64,000 bases of DNA from an uncultured Gammaproteobacteria bacterium (lineage in GTDB: Bacteria; Pseudomonadota; Gammaproteobacteria; Pseudomonadales; Pseudohongiellaceae). Position 1 is the first letter of the stretch, and each line of letters begins with the position of its first letter. The notes beneath the pieces were generated by a model. The model did not search any database, was not told the origin of the DNA, and was given only the letters and a program-made list of their open reading frames with translations. The stretch lies in the NCBI GenBank assembly GCA_913060495.1, contig CAJXRP010000002.1, positions 62,001-126,000 on the forward strand, given 5' to 3'. Of the stretch, positions 20,056-29,923 are shown piece after piece. The position numbers were made by a program, and so were the translations under genes.

Positions 20056-21414
20056 ATGTCTCAAGCCAAGGAAACTCAAACTCAGGAAACTGTTGCACTT
20101 GAACTCAATCAAGCGCTGGACAGTGGGTCTCTCTATGAGGTTCGGCAACTTTTAAAATCGTTGCCTAGCGCAGGTATTGCCCATCTTCTCGAATCATCCC
20201 CCCCGAAGACACGTAATGTCCTCTGGCAGTTAATCGACAAAAACGCCGAGGGTGAAGTCCTACAGGATCTAAATGAGGACCTGCAGTCCGAAATTCTTAG
20301 CGAACTAGATGCCCAGCAAGTTGTCGAGCTTACCGAAGGCCTAGAGACCGATGACCTAGCAGATATTCTGCAGCAGTTACCGAACCAGGTGACAGCAGAA
20401 GTACTACGAGCGATGGATGAACAGGATCGACACCGTGTCGAAACCATTCTATCGTTCAATGAAGACACAGCTGGGGGCTTGATGAACACGGATACGATTA
20501 CCGTGCGCCGCAGCCATACTCTCGAACTCGTGCTTCGCTACCTAAGACGCCACGAAAGTCTCCCTGAGATGACAGACAACCTTCTCGTTGTAGACCGCGA
20601 AGACAAGTTCTTAGGTATATTACCGCTGCGAAAACTCTTAGTTTCGGATCCCAATACAACTGTTAGAGATATCATGTACGAAGATATCGATGCCATACCG
20701 GTCGATATGGAGGCAACTCAGGTAGCTCAATTATTCGAACGACACGATTGGGTATCCGCTCCTGTTGTGGATTTAGAGGGCAAGCTTGTCGGCCGAATCA
20801 CCATCGATGATGTTGTGGATGTCATTAAAGACAATGCCGAACACTCGCTGATGAGCATGGCCGGTCTCGACGAAGAAGACGATAGCTTCGCACCCGTTCT
20901 GAAAACCGCGAGGCGTCGTGCCCTGTGGCTAGGCGTAAACCTAATGACAGCCGTGTTGGCCTCCGGTGTGATTTTTCTATTTCAAGACACTCTCGACCAA
21001 GTTGTCTACCTCGCCGTGCTCATGCCGATCGTTGCCAATATGGGTGGCGTGGCTGGCACACAGACGCTCACGCTAGTAATCAGGAGTCTTGCTCTCGGGC
21101 ATATCAGCTCGTCCAATAGCCGCTGGTTGCTGGTAAGAGAGCTCGGTGTGGCTGGATTAAATGGAGCCGCATGGGCCGTCGTTATCGCAGCAATTACCTT
21201 CGCCTGGTACGGAGACTTGCCGCTGAGCCTTGTTATAGGAGCTGCCATGCTGATTAATCTCGTTGTAGCAGCTCTGGCGGGAGCCTACCTCCCACTCTTT
21301 CTTAATCGCATCAATATAGACCCGGCACTTGCAGGGTCTGTAGCGCTGACCACGGTCACCGATTCTGTCGGTTTTTTCGTGTTCCTAGGCTTGGCGCAGC
21401 TTTTTTACTTATAG
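20056..21414 (+). CDS. mgtE: Magnesium transporter MgtE
   Basis: MgtE is a Mg2+-gated inner-membrane magnesium channel. From the ATG at 20056 the product has 452 residues: an N-terminal superhelical MgtE-N domain (about 15-120), two CBS domains (about 125-245), and five C-terminal membrane helices with the pore signature MPIVANMGGVAGTQTLTLVIRSLALG (split here as MPIVANMGGVAGTQ and TLVIRSLALG). A 41-codon longer frame begins at 19933 but its extra residues do not look like the family. darP follows after 5 bases. Confidence 0.93.
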   Translation: MSQAKETQTQETVALELNQALDSGSLYEVRQLLKSLPSAGIAHLLESSPPKTRNVLWQLIDKNAEGEVLQDLNEDLQSEILSELDAQQVVELTEGLETDDLADILQQLPNQVTAEVLRAMDEQDRHRVETILSFNEDTAGGLMNTDTITVRRSHTLELVLRYLRRHESLPEMTDNLLVVDREDKFLGILPLRKLLVSDPNTTVRDIMYEDIDAIPVDMEATQVAQLFERHDWVSAPVVDLEGKLVGRITIDDVVDVIKDNAEHSLMSMAGLDEEDDSFAPVLKTARRRALWLGVNLMTAVLASGVIFLFQDTLDQVVYLAVLMPIVANMGGVAGTQTLTLVIRSLALGHISSSNSRWLLVRELGVAGLNGAAWAVVIAAITFAWYGDLPLSLVIGAAMLINLVVAALAGAYLPLFLNRINIDPALAGSVALTTVTDSVGFFVFLGLAQLFYL

Positions 21415-21419
21415 AAACT

Positions 21420-21923
21420 ATGAAATTCGAACCGAATACAGAACCAGAACTTCCAAGCAAAACACGGCTCAAGCAAGACGCTACCGATTTACAACAACTC
21501 GGGCAAAAGCTGACTACGTACAGCGCCGCGATCTTGAGAAAACTACCGTTAAACGATGTATTGATATCCGCTATCGAGGAATACAATCGATTACCTAATA
21601 GCTTTGGGGCACGAAGACGTCAGCTGCAATTCATCGGCAGATTGATGCGTGATCTCGACTACGATGCGGTAATCAATGCCATAGACAACTTGGAAAATGC
21701 CCACCTAAGGAAGAAAAAGAAGCCGTCCGCGGCTAAACTTCTTTGCGAGGCTATATTGGAATCCGGCGATGCGGAGATCAATGCAGCTCTGGAAAAATAT
21801 CCTCAGCTCGAACGACAAACCATGCGCCAACTCTACCGCGAACACAATCGAGCCGCGGAATCGAGTCGCGAGAAGTTCAAGAACAAACTGCAAAATTACC
21901 TGCAGCGGCAAATCACTAGCTAG
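21420..21923 (+). CDS. darP: Ribosome biogenesis factor DarP (YjgA, DUF615)
   Basis: DarP/YjgA binds late 50S precursors. The 167-residue basic protein matches the DUF615 pattern: KTRLKQDATDLQQLGQKL near the N-terminus, GARRRQLQFIGRLMRD in the middle (about 61-76), and a C-terminal three-helix bundle. The family is restricted to proteobacteria and usually 165-185 residues. It is cotranscribed with mgtE. Confidence 0.9.
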   Translation: MKFEPNTEPELPSKTRLKQDATDLQQLGQKLTTYSAAILRKLPLNDVLISAIEEYNRLPNSFGARRRQLQFIGRLMRDLDYDAVINAIDNLENAHLRKKKKPSAAKLLCEAILESGDAEINAALEKYPQLERQTMRQLYREHNRAAESSREKFKNKLQNYLQRQITS

Positions 21924-22062
21924 CCCTAGCACTGCTATCCTAGCCCCAGAAGCGCTCCCTCTCTTAGATAGGATCGCCTATACGGTTTCCCCATTAGGTG
22001 ATAAACTCTTTGCAAATTAATAGGCTACGCGAGCTCAGCTAGAGCGCGAGTCGCTCATTACT

Positions 22063-22079
22063 ACAATAAAAAGAAGAGG
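22063..22079 (+). promoter_or_regulatory. A-rich motif over the ribosome binding site of the symporter operon
   Basis: ACAATAAAAAGAAG (22063-22076) runs directly into GAGG (22076-22079) and contains two overlapping matches to the relaxed Hfq/Crc motif AANAANAA. In Pseudomonas such motifs over a ribosome binding site mark catabolite-repressed transport mRNAs. It also decides the start codon: GAGG is correctly spaced for the ATG at 22086 and too close to that at 22080. The regulatory reading is inference. Confidence 0.4.
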
Positions 22080-22085
22080 ATGCCC

Positions 22086-22376
22086 ATGTCTGACTCCAGC
22101 GCCCATTCCTACTGGAAAGCCAATATCCGCTTAGTACTCTCCCTACTCTTTGTCTGGTTCTTTATCTCTTTCGGCTGCGGGATTCTATTTGTCGACGCAC
22201 TAGACACTGTTCGGTTTGGAGGATTTAAGCTGGGCTTCTGGATCGCTCAACAAGGATCTATCTTCGTCTTTGTCGCACTTATCCTATTTTACATTCGAGC
22301 CATGGATAAGCTCGACGCTAAATACACTCTTGAGTCTTCCGATGAAAGCGACGCAGCATCTCAGGAGAACTCATAA
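22086..22376 (+). CDS. DUF4212 small subunit of sodium/solute symporter
   Basis: DUF4212 proteins are small two-helix membrane proteins encoded just before a partner SSS-family symporter and are thought to be its subunit. The 96-residue product has hydrophobic segments at about 14-36 and 47-68 and the family start YWKANIRLVLSLLFVWF with FGGFKLGFWIAQQGSIFVFV. Its stop codon overlaps the symporter start by one base, so translation is coupled. The ATG at 22086 was chosen from the ribosome binding site spacing. Confidence 0.9.
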   Translation: MSDSSAHSYWKANIRLVLSLLFVWFFISFGCGILFVDALDTVRFGGFKLGFWIAQQGSIFVFVALILFYIRAMDKLDAKYTLESSDESDAASQENS

Positions 22377-24064
22377 TGTCCGTTCAAATCTGGACCTATA
22401 TATTCGTCGCGCTTTCTTTTAGCCTCTACATTGGCATCGCTATCTGGTCTCGCGCTGGATCGACTAAAGAGTTCTATGTCGCAGGCGGCGGTGTACCACC
22501 CCTAGCTAATGGCATGGCAACCGCAGCCGACTGGATGTCGGCAGCCTCATTCATATCTATGGCTGGCCTCATCTCATTCCTAGGTCGAGACGGCACCTTC
22601 TACCTGATGGGCTGGACCGGTGGTTATGTATTGCTCGCCTTACTCTTAGCGCCGTACTTGAGAAAATTTGGGAAATTTACTGTCCCGGATTTTATCGGCG
22701 ATCGTTATTATTCACAGACAGCTAGACTCATCGCCGTATTCTGCGCCATCTCTGTATCCTTCGTTTATGTGTGCGGACAGATGCAGGGTGCCGGCATCGT
22801 ATTCTCTCGCTTCCTCGAGGTCGACTTTACGACTGGTGTGCTTATCGGTATGGCTATCGTATTTTTCTACGCCGTACTCGGCGGTATGAAAGGAATAACC
22901 TACACGCAGGTTGCACAATATTGCGTGCTGATCTTTGCATTCATGGTTCCTGCTATCTTCATCTCTATTATGATGACAGGACAAGCCGTACCCCAAATAG
23001 GTTTTGGCTCTGAGCTAACAGAGGCTTACGGTGGAGGCTACTTATTAGACCGTCTAGACGGACTTAGCGAGCAGCTAGGCTTTGCTACCTACACCGAAGG
23101 CCAACGCAGCACACAAGACGTATTTTTCATTACGGCGGCGTTGATGTTTGGAACTGCCGGACTGCCCCACGTGATCATTCGCTTCTTCACTGTTCCCAAT
23201 GTGAGAGATGCCCGCAAGTCTGCCGGCTATGCTCTGGTTTTCATCGCTATCCTCTACACGACTGCCCCCGCTGTTGCTGCCTTCGCTCGTACCAACTTGA
23301 TCAATACCGTGAGTAATGCCGAGTACGAAATGATGCCGGAGTGGTTCAGTAAATGGGAAGACACCGGACTAATCACATTCGATGACAAGAACAATGACGG
23401 CATCATTCAATATGTGGGAGACCCAGAGACGAACGAGCTAAATGTAAACAGAGACATCATGGTACTGGCGAATCCAGAGATTGCTGAACTACCAGCCTGG
23501 GTCATTGCACTGGTCGTCGCCGGCGCTCTCGCCGCTGCACTATCGACCGCAGCGGGTCTACTCTTGGTTATCTCCACCTCTGTTGCCCATGACATGTTAA
23601 AGCGTACGTTCATGCCACAGATCACGGAAAAACAAGAGCTCGCCTGCGCTCGCATATCGATCTTCGTCGCGGTGCTGATTGCCGGATACTACGGTATCAA
23701 TGCGCCTGCCTATGTAGCACAAGTCGTCGCCTTCGCGTTCGGACTCGCTGCGGCCTCATTCTTTCCCGCCATCGTCTTGGGTATTTTCCAGAAGCGCATG
23801 AATAAGGAAGGAGCCATCGCCGGCATGGTAGTCGGCTTTACCTTGACCGCGGCTTATATTATCTACTTCAAAATTATCAACCCGACTGCAGACAGTGCTG
23901 ATAATTGGTGGTTTGGAATTTCCCCTGAAGGCATAGGCTCTCTAGGCACAGTGGCAAATCTAGTAGTGGCACTGATCGTAGCGAGATTCACGCCGGAACC
24001 TCCTGCCGAGGTGCAGGAAATCGTAGAGAATATACGCCTGCCAGGTGAGGCGATTCCCCGCTAG
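22376..24064 (+). CDS. SSS-family sodium:solute symporter (VC_2705/ActP-like)
   Basis: An SLC5-type Na+-coupled transporter of the subfamily that pairs with DUF4212; relatives carry acetate and other short monocarboxylates, but the substrate here is unproven. The 562-residue protein has about 13 membrane segments. It shows the SSS landmarks FYVAGGGVPPLANGMATAADWMSAASF (in two parts, residues 27-53), GLPHVIIRFFTV and ALAAALSTAAGLLLVISTSVAHD. An acs gene is present at 55233, fitting acetate use. A bidirectional terminator follows at once. Confidence 0.92.
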   Translation: MSVQIWTYIFVALSFSLYIGIAIWSRAGSTKEFYVAGGGVPPLANGMATAADWMSAASFISMAGLISFLGRDGTFYLMGWTGGYVLLALLLAPYLRKFGKFTVPDFIGDRYYSQTARLIAVFCAISVSFVYVCGQMQGAGIVFSRFLEVDFTTGVLIGMAIVFFYAVLGGMKGITYTQVAQYCVLIFAFMVPAIFISIMMTGQAVPQIGFGSELTEAYGGGYLLDRLDGLSEQLGFATYTEGQRSTQDVFFITAALMFGTAGLPHVIIRFFTVPNVRDARKSAGYALVFIAILYTTAPAVAAFARTNLINTVSNAEYEMMPEWFSKWEDTGLITFDDKNNDGIIQYVGDPETNELNVNRDIMVLANPEIAELPAWVIALVVAGALAAALSTAAGLLLVISTSVAHDMLKRTFMPQITEKQELACARISIFVAVLIAGYYGINAPAYVAQVVAFAFGLAAASFFPAIVLGIFQKRMNKEGAIAGMVVGFTLTAAYIIYFKIINPTADSADNWWFGISPEGIGSLGTVANLVVALIVARFTPEPPAEVQEIVENIRLPGEAIPR

Positions 24065-24076
24065 AAAGAAACTATA

Positions 24077-24138
24077 AATGACAGCAACAAAAAAGGCCCA
24101 GAGCGCGAACACTCTGGGCCTTTTTTGTTGCTGTCATT
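24077..24138. terminator. Bidirectional rho-independent terminator
   Basis: A perfect 27-base inverted repeat (24077-24103 and 24112-24138) encloses an 8-base loop. The G/C core GGCCCAGAG is flanked by A6 on the left and T6 on the right, so it acts as a terminator in both directions. It ends the symporter gene (stop at 24064) and the convergent AGCS gene (stop codon at 24140-24142). Confidence 0.95.
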
Positions 24139-24139
24139 G

Positions 24140-25813
24140 TTAAGTCTTATGTTTGCCGTGCTCTGTTTCTTCCCAGTACTTAGTAACGGTCTGCTTCATC
24201 TCTTTGTGCATAAACAACATGCCGATAAGATTCGGTACGGTCATCAATACGATCGTGATCAGCGCCACGTTCCACACGATAGTGGTATCAGCCAGCGCCG
24301 CATAGAAGAAGCCCAACACATAGACTACACGATACGGCAACACCGATTTTGGCCCTAACAAGTACGTCATGGCCCGGTCTCCATAGTACGACCAGGCGAT
24401 CGCGGTTGAGAATGCGAACAGCATGAGACCGATAGAAACTATGTATTTTCCAAAATCCCCAAACAGCCCTTTCGTATAGGCCATCGTCGTCAGCGGAACG
24501 GAATGCAATAAGGACTTACCAGACACCTCAACATCAGTATCATCTAGCCTACCTTCGGACACCGACACCGCGCCGTTAATCGGCTCTCCATCACGAGAAT
24601 AAAGAACATCCTCGGCAATGGATCTCGAACTCAGCAGCGTGAAATCTTGATTACTGTCAGCTACGCGACCGTTTGACAGGGCTATATCGCCAGAATAACT
24701 GCTGGCAGTGGATTCATCTCCGTTAAGATAGGAGAAGAGTTGAGTCACGTCATCGGGATTCGCCTCCTCATAGGAGCCGGCGACAAAGCGCATGTCCGCA
24801 CGCTGAAAATCGTTATCGAATTTTTCCTTCCACACACCCGACGAAAGAATAACCAGTCCGGTAATAGTACAGATCACAATAGTGTCGATAAAAGGCTCGA
24901 GGATTGACACCATACCCTCATCGGCTGGCTCATCTGTTTTAGCTGCCGCGTGAGCGATAGGAGCAGAGCCCTGACCTGCCTCATTGGAGTACAAGCCTCG
25001 GTTCACACCCCGATCGAAAGCATAGGCGAACGTAGCGCCAAGGAAGCCACCGGCAGCGGCGGAGCCAGAGAACGCATCAGAAAAGATTGAAACGAAAGAA
25101 GGAATGATATTCCCGACATTTGGCAGAATTACTGCGAACGCACCTACTAAGTAAATGATCGCCATCGTTGGCACAATGGTAGCGGCAACTTTCGCGATAC
25201 GCGTGATGCCACCAATAATTACCAGAGCCAACAATACCGACAATATGCTAGCCGTAATAATGGGCTCTATTGAGAATGTGCTCTGCAGGCCAGCGGCGAT
25301 GCTGTTTATCTGCGGCAGATTTCCCGTTCCAAATGAACTCAGCACCGTAGCGATAGCAAACAAGATAGCTAGCCACTTCGCATTTAGCCCCTTCTCCATG
25401 TAATACATGGGGCCACCGGCCATAGTGCCATCAGCAGTCTTGGTGCGGTATTTGTGGGAGAGTGTCACCTCGACAAACTTACTCGTCATCCCGAAGAACG
25501 CGGTCATCCACATCCAGAACAACGCTGCAGGGCCACCGAGGTGCAAGGCAAGAGCCACACCGCCAATGTTTCCAGTTCCTACGGTACCGGAAAGCGCCGT
25601 CGCCAGAGCCTGAAAATGTGTGGTGTCACCTTGGGCTCCATCTTTATCAAACTTACCCGTGGTTACACCGATGGCGTGCTTGAAATAGCGTATTTGAGGA
25701 AAGCCTAGATAGATTGTAAAAAATATCCCCGTGGAGAGAAGCAAAGCGGGAAACCAAAGCGCGCTGCCCAGAAAACCGTCCAAGAAAATCAGAAAATCAT
25801 TAACCGCGTCCAA
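24140..25813 (-). CDS. AGCS-family alanine/glycine:cation symporter
   Basis: A sodium-coupled amino-acid importer of the AGCS (AlsT/DagA) family. The 557-residue protein shows the signatures [20 protein letters not shown] (about 71-90), [11 protein letters not shown] and [20 protein letters not shown] (about 271-290). It is longer than the usual 450-480 residues because of a polar stretch of roughly 110 residues (about 328-438) between two membrane helices. The start is a TTG with GGGG seven bases upstream; no in-frame ATG gives a full first helix. Confidence 0.9.
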   Translation of the reverse strand: MDAVNDFLIFLDGFLGSALWFPALLLSTGIFFTIYLGFPQIRYFKHAIGVTTGKFDKDGAQGDTTHFQALATALSGTVGTGNIGGVALALHLGGPAALFWMWMTAFFGMTSKFVEVTLSHKYRTKTADGTMAGGPMYYMEKGLNAKWLAILFAIATVLSSFGTGNLPQINSIAAGLQSTFSIEPIITASILSVLLALVIIGGITRIAKVAATIVPTMAIIYLVGAFAVILPNVGNIIPSFVSIFSDAFSGSAAAGGFLGATFAYAFDRGVNRGLYSNEAGQGSAPIAHAAAKTDEPADEGMVSILEPFIDTIVICTITGLVILSSGVWKEKFDNDFQRADMRFVAGSYEEANPDDVTQLFSYLNGDESTASSYSGDIALSNGRVADSNQDFTLLSSRSIAEDVLYSRDGEPINGAVSVSEGRLDDTDVEVSGKSLLHSVPLTTMAYTKGLFGDFGKYIVSIGLMLFAFSTAIAWSYYGDRAMTYLLGPKSVLPYRVVYVLGFFYAALADTTIVWNVALITIVLMTVPNLIGMLFMHKEMKQTVTKYWEETEHGKHKT

Positions 25814-25871
25814 TGTAATACCCCACTCGTTTTATGCTCACTCAGTCTTAACGCAAATTTTATCGCGACTA

Positions 25872-26693
25872 CTAATCGTCGCTTATGGTAATTTTTGGCC
25901 CCTCGCTATTCGCGGGTGCTTGAGCCTGCAGCTGCTGCTCAACATTTTTGGCCAACTCAATATACGCTTTCGTGGCAGCGTGATCAGCTTTCGATGCTAC
26001 CACAGGATTGCCTGCGTCCGTTGTTTCTCTGATGGTTAAATCTAGCGGCAAACGGCCAATGACATCAACCCCGTATTCGGCTGATAGCGAGTCTCCCCCA
26101 CCCGTGCCAAAGATAGCCTCTTCATGCCCGCAATTTGTGCAGGTATGCATACTCATGTTCTCCACCACACCCAATATAGGCACATCTACCTTCTTGAACA
26201 TTTCGATTCCCTTGCGGGCATCAGACAATGCAACATCCTGAGGAGTCGTGACGATTACTGCCCCACTGACTTTAACCGATTGAGCAAGACTCAGCTGAAT
26301 ATCACCGGTACCCGGCGGCATATCGACAATCAAATAATCCAGTTCAGACCAAGCCGTATCGTTCAGCATCTGATTGAAGGCAGAAATAATCATCGGAGCC
26401 CGCCACACCATTGCGGTCTTTTGATCGACTAGAAACCCCATCGAATTACATTCGATGCCGTGTGCCAGTAACGGCAACATGAACTTCTTATCATGAATTT
26501 TTGGTCGCGTGCCATCCGGTACACCCATCATCAATGGTAGGCTAGGGCCATAAATATCAGCGTCCAAGATGCCAACTTTACGCCCCAATGTAGATAGCGC
26601 CAAAGCGAGGTTCACAGCGGTTGTAGATTTTCCAACTCCGCCCTTGCCTGAAGCCACACAAACAATGTGGTTAATCTTTTCAATACTTCTCAA
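25872..26693 (-). CDS. apbC: Mrp/ApbC-type iron-sulfur carrier P-loop ATPase
   Basis: A Mrp/NBP35 family ATPase that carries and transfers Fe-S clusters. The 273-residue product has the deviant Walker A ASGKGGVGKSTTAVNLALAL (about 14-33), DADIYGPSLPLMMG, DMPPGTGDIQLSL and the cluster-binding CXXC in MHTCTNCGHEE. It is the short form, lacking the N-terminal DUF59 domain. The first codon is TTG, preceded by AGGGAAG at a good distance. It points away from the lipoprotein gene at 26996. Confidence 0.92.
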   Translation of the reverse strand: MRSIEKINHIVCVASGKGGVGKSTTAVNLALALSTLGRKVGILDADIYGPSLPLMMGVPDGTRPKIHDKKFMLPLLAHGIECNSMGFLVDQKTAMVWRAPMIISAFNQMLNDTAWSELDYLIVDMPPGTGDIQLSLAQSVKVSGAVIVTTPQDVALSDARKGIEMFKKVDVPILGVVENMSMHTCTNCGHEEAIFGTGGGDSLSAEYGVDVIGRLPLDLTIRETTDAGNPVVASKADHAATKAYIELAKNVEQQLQAQAPANSEGPKITISDD

Positions 26694-26995
26694 TTTATCT
26701 TCCCTAGTCGATTACGACTGGTTGCTGTAGCACGCAATGAATTCCATCGACCATGTCGGCAATCGATCTCCGGCACAGCAAAGTAATTAGGCAATCTAAT
26801 TGCTGGTGATTATCTTTGATTCCCTTGGAAAAATCCAAGGATGCGCTAGCCAACGCAGCATGCCAAGCCGATTAGGCGTGATTAGTGGATAATTTCTACA
26901 TTTAAAGACCTTCAAGATCAATTCTCGCCCACTAGGACACAAACAACGAAAATTCAGAATGACAGACAAGCTGCTTGCCCGATAGAATCGAGCCT
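26694..26995. other. Divergent intergenic region with small hairpin
   Basis: This 302-base gap separates the apbC-like and lipoprotein genes. It contains a 7-base inverted repeat CCTTGGA/TCCAAGG with an AAAA loop at 26823-26840. No reading frame, convincing sigma-70 promoter or RNA gene was recognised. Confidence 0.5.
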
Positions 26996-27538
26996 ATGCA
27001 AAGAACAATTACACTATCCACTTTTTCCCTACTGCTAGGCTGTGCGACCCTCCCCTTCTATTCGACCGCTGAACAGCAGGAGGAGACTGAGATCAAATTC
27101 GCATTTTATTCTTCTGCATGGGGAGAAAATACTGATGACGGCCTACGTCTTGTCGCGTTCAATCAGAGCCAGGCTCCAATTCGCTTAAACAGCATCGAAC
27201 TGCACGGCAGCGAGGAGCAAACCGAATCTATCTTTATCGATTTAGGTTTAGAGGTTCCTTCTGGGGGCTATGCGGATAAGGATATCGACTATATAGACTT
27301 GCTCTCAGACGATGAATGCATTGATAGAACCATGAGCGAGAACTGGAAGCTCGTGGAAATATCGAACTACACATTAAATCCCTCGGTACGAAACCTTATT
27401 ATTGAGAACACAGATTCGTTTCGGATCTATCAGTGTGTGAAAAATATCTCCACATCGTGGACCAATCTCAACAGTAATCAATTAGTAGAATACGACGAAT
27501 GGGTCCTGTTTCATTTCGAAACTCGCAGAGACTTATAA
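26996..27538 (+). CDS. Putative lipoprotein of unknown function
   Basis: I do not recognise the family. From the ATG at 26996 the 180-residue product starts with a lipoprotein signal: a hydrophobic stretch ending in the lipobox LLGC (Cys-16), so it is probably lipid-anchored in the periplasm. A longer frame from a TTG at 26975 would add seven residues. The mature part is acidic and beta-rich, with a conserved-looking start IKFAFYSSAWGENTDDGLRL. It stands alone, ends at a terminator and has no operon partner. Confidence 0.65.
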   Translation: MQRTITLSTFSLLLGCATLPFYSTAEQQEETEIKFAFYSSAWGENTDDGLRLVAFNQSQAPIRLNSIELHGSEEQTESIFIDLGLEVPSGGYADKDIDYIDLLSDDECIDRTMSENWKLVEISNYTLNPSVRNLIIENTDSFRIYQCVKNISTSWTNLNSNQLVEYDEWVLFHFETRRDL

Positions 27539-27552
27539 CAATCTTCAGGCAT

Positions 27553-27584
27553 AAAAAAAGGGAGTCAAAAGACTCCCTTTTTTT
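27553..27584. terminator. Bidirectional rho-independent terminator
   Basis: A 14-base stem (A7GGGAGTC / GACTCCCT7) with an AAAA loop lies between the lipoprotein gene and the convergent hppA gene. The A-tract and T-tract make it usable from both sides. Confidence 0.92.
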
Positions 27585-27601
27585 CGACCGTTTTTACTCG
27601 C

Positions 27602-29728
27602 CTATAGCAAGATACCACCATACTGAACAAAGAATGGTGCGAATACCAAGCTTAGAATCGCAGATAGCTTGATCAAGATGTTCAGTGAAGGACCTGAAGT
27701 ATCTTTCATCGGGTCACCAACAGTATCACCAACAACTGCCGCAGTGTGCTCATCAGAGCCTTTACCGCCGTGGTTACCTGCTTCGATATATTTCTTAGCG
27801 TTGTCCCAAGCTCCACCACTGTTGGAAGAAGCGATCGCGAGTACACCACCGGTGATCAATGAACCGATCAACATAGCAGCAACTGCCTCAACACCGAACA
27901 GGAAGCCAACAATGATAGGAGAGCCCATGATCAACACGCCAGGCGCTATCATTTCTTTTAGCGCAGCTTGAGTTGAGATGGCTACACATTTCGCATAGTC
28001 AGGAGTACCTGTACCTTCCATGATGCCTGGAATCGTCTTGAACTGATGACGTACTTCTTCAATCATCGCGAATGCCGCTACGCCAACTGACTTCATAGTC
28101 ATAGCCGAGAACAAGAATGGCAATACCGCACCAACAAATAGGAAAGTGAAAACCAGAGGCTCTAATAAGCTCATGGAAATAGGCTCACCCATCAATTTCT
28201 CAGCGGTAGTAATGAAGGCCGCGAACAATGCTAGAGACGTTAAAATCGCCGCGCCGATAGCAAAGCCTTTACCAATAGCTGCAGTAGTATTACCAGCAGA
28301 ATCAAGAATGTCAGTTCTGCGTCTTACTTCTGACTCTAAGCCCACCATCTCCGCAATACCGCCAGCATTATCAGCAACTGGTCCATAGGCATCGATAGTA
28401 AGAGTTAGTACGAGGCTGCCCAACATACCCAGAGAAGCAATCGCGATGCCGTACATGCCGGCAAGCTCCCAAGAGATGAAGATGCTTATCGCGATAGCGA
28501 TATAAGGAAGCACTGTACTCTTATAGCCGAGAGCAAGGCCGTAGATGATGTTAGTAGCAACACCAGTCTCACAGGACTTTGCAACTTCCTGTACGGGGCC
28601 AAATTTCTCAGAAGTGTAGTAGCCCGTTAATAGGCCAACCGCCAAACCTGAAACCAAGCCAGCCAAGAAGCACAAGTAAACACCGACGTTAGTATAGTCA
28701 GAACCGTTCAACTCAAATTGATCAGGAATAAGAGCTACGGTGAAGAAGTACATAACCACTGCCATAATGGCACTGGAGATAATTAGTAACTTCATCAACG
28801 CTGGCGCTACGTCTTCTTCTGTCTTTACCCCAACCATAAGTTTAGTCAGCAAGGCTATAGGAATACCTACAGCACTGATCAAGATTGGGAAAAGCAATGC
28901 ATCGGGGTTACCGGCAAAAACTACCGCACTAATAACCATCGCTGCACAGGTGCTCTCCGCACAAGAACCGAAAAGGTCTGCGCCCATACCGGCAACATCA
29001 CCTACGTTGTCGCCAACGTTGTCGGCGATTACTGCTGGGTTACGGGGATCATCCTCTGGGATGCCCTGCTCAACTTTACCCACCAGGTCAGCACCAACAT
29101 CGGCAGCCTTAGTGAAGATACCGCCGCCAACACGTGCAAATAGCGCGATTGTTGAACCACCTAGTCCAAAGCCAGCAATAACTTCCATTAGGATGTGATT
29201 GTTCTCAGGACCAAGATCGGCAAGCAAGGTGCTCATCACCACATAGATGATAACCAGACCAAGCGTCGCTAGACCGACAAGAGCAAATCCCATTACAGCA
29301 CCAGAGTTAATCGCTACATCGTAGGCTGCGGAAATGTCTTTCTTAGCAGAAACCGTAGTTCGTGCATTACCTTGAGTCGCTACCTTCATACCAATGTAGC
29401 CAGAAGCTATAGATATCGCACCGCCGAAGAGGAAAGCGATAGCAGTATAGATGCCTTCATGGATATCCGGGGTATGGGTATCGTTAATCAGAATGGCGAT
29501 AATAGCGGCAAAAACCACCATGAATATCGTCAGGACTTTGTATTCCTGCTTCAAGAATGCCATCGCTCCATCGGCGATAGCACCGTGGATGAAGGTTAGC
29601 TTCTTCGACTGAGCTTCATCCAGCCCTAGATCAAGCGGTATACTTACAACCTTCTTCATATAAAAGAAGGCTATCCCCAAGCCCATCAGTGACAGGATTG
29701 TAGTGACCGTAATTGTTATGCCTGGCAT
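27602..29728 (-). CDS. hppA: Membrane-bound pyrophosphate-energised ion pump
   Basis: An integral-membrane pyrophosphatase that couples PPi hydrolysis to Na+ or H+ export. The 708-residue protein has about 16 helices and the active-site blocks [35 protein letters not shown] (about 210-244, given here as one region), [12 protein letters not shown] (about 446) and, near the C-terminus, [14 protein letters not shown]. The motif [10 protein letters not shown] (479-488) has Ala where K+-independent pumps have Lys, so it should be the K+-dependent type. Whether Na+, H+ or both are pumped cannot be settled from the motifs alone. Confidence 0.96.
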   Translation of the reverse strand: MPGITITVTTILSLMGLGIAFFYMKKVVSIPLDLGLDEAQSKKLTFIHGAIADGAMAFLKQEYKVLTIFMVVFAAIIAILINDTHTPDIHEGIYTAIAFLFGGAISIASGYIGMKVATQGNARTTVSAKKDISAAYDVAINSGAVMGFALVGLATLGLVIIYVVMSTLLADLGPENNHILMEVIAGFGLGGSTIALFARVGGGIFTKAADVGADLVGKVEQGIPEDDPRNPAVIADNVGDNVGDVAGMGADLFGSCAESTCAAMVISAVVFAGNPDALLFPILISAVGIPIALLTKLMVGVKTEEDVAPALMKLLIISSAIMAVVMYFFTVALIPDQFELNGSDYTNVGVYLCFLAGLVSGLAVGLLTGYYTSEKFGPVQEVAKSCETGVATNIIYGLALGYKSTVLPYIAIAISIFISWELAGMYGIAIASLGMLGSLVLTLTIDAYGPVADNAGGIAEMVGLESEVRRRTDILDSAGNTTAAIGKGFAIGAAILTSLALFAAFITTAEKLMGEPISMSLLEPLVFTFLFVGAVLPFLFSAMTMKSVGVAAFAMIEEVRHQFKTIPGIMEGTGTPDYAKCVAISTQAALKEMIAPGVLIMGSPIIVGFLFGVEAVAAMLIGSLITGGVLAIASSNSGGAWDNAKKYIEAGNHGGKGSDEHTAAVVGDTVGDPMKDTSGPSLNILIKLSAILSLVFAPFFVQYGGILL

Positions 29729-29923
29729 CTAGATTCTTCCCCTTAAAAATTGGAATGTTTATTTTAAAGGCGCGCACTTTACCATAATGAACACCGCAAA
29801 AAAAGGCGATAAACCCCCTATGAAACGGATATTTCAGTGCTTTTAGGAGGATTGTGGGAGAAGCAATAACTGGCCCTCTTCATTCTGCAAGGGACGGCGC
29901 CTAAAATTGGCTCGTTTGAGGTG

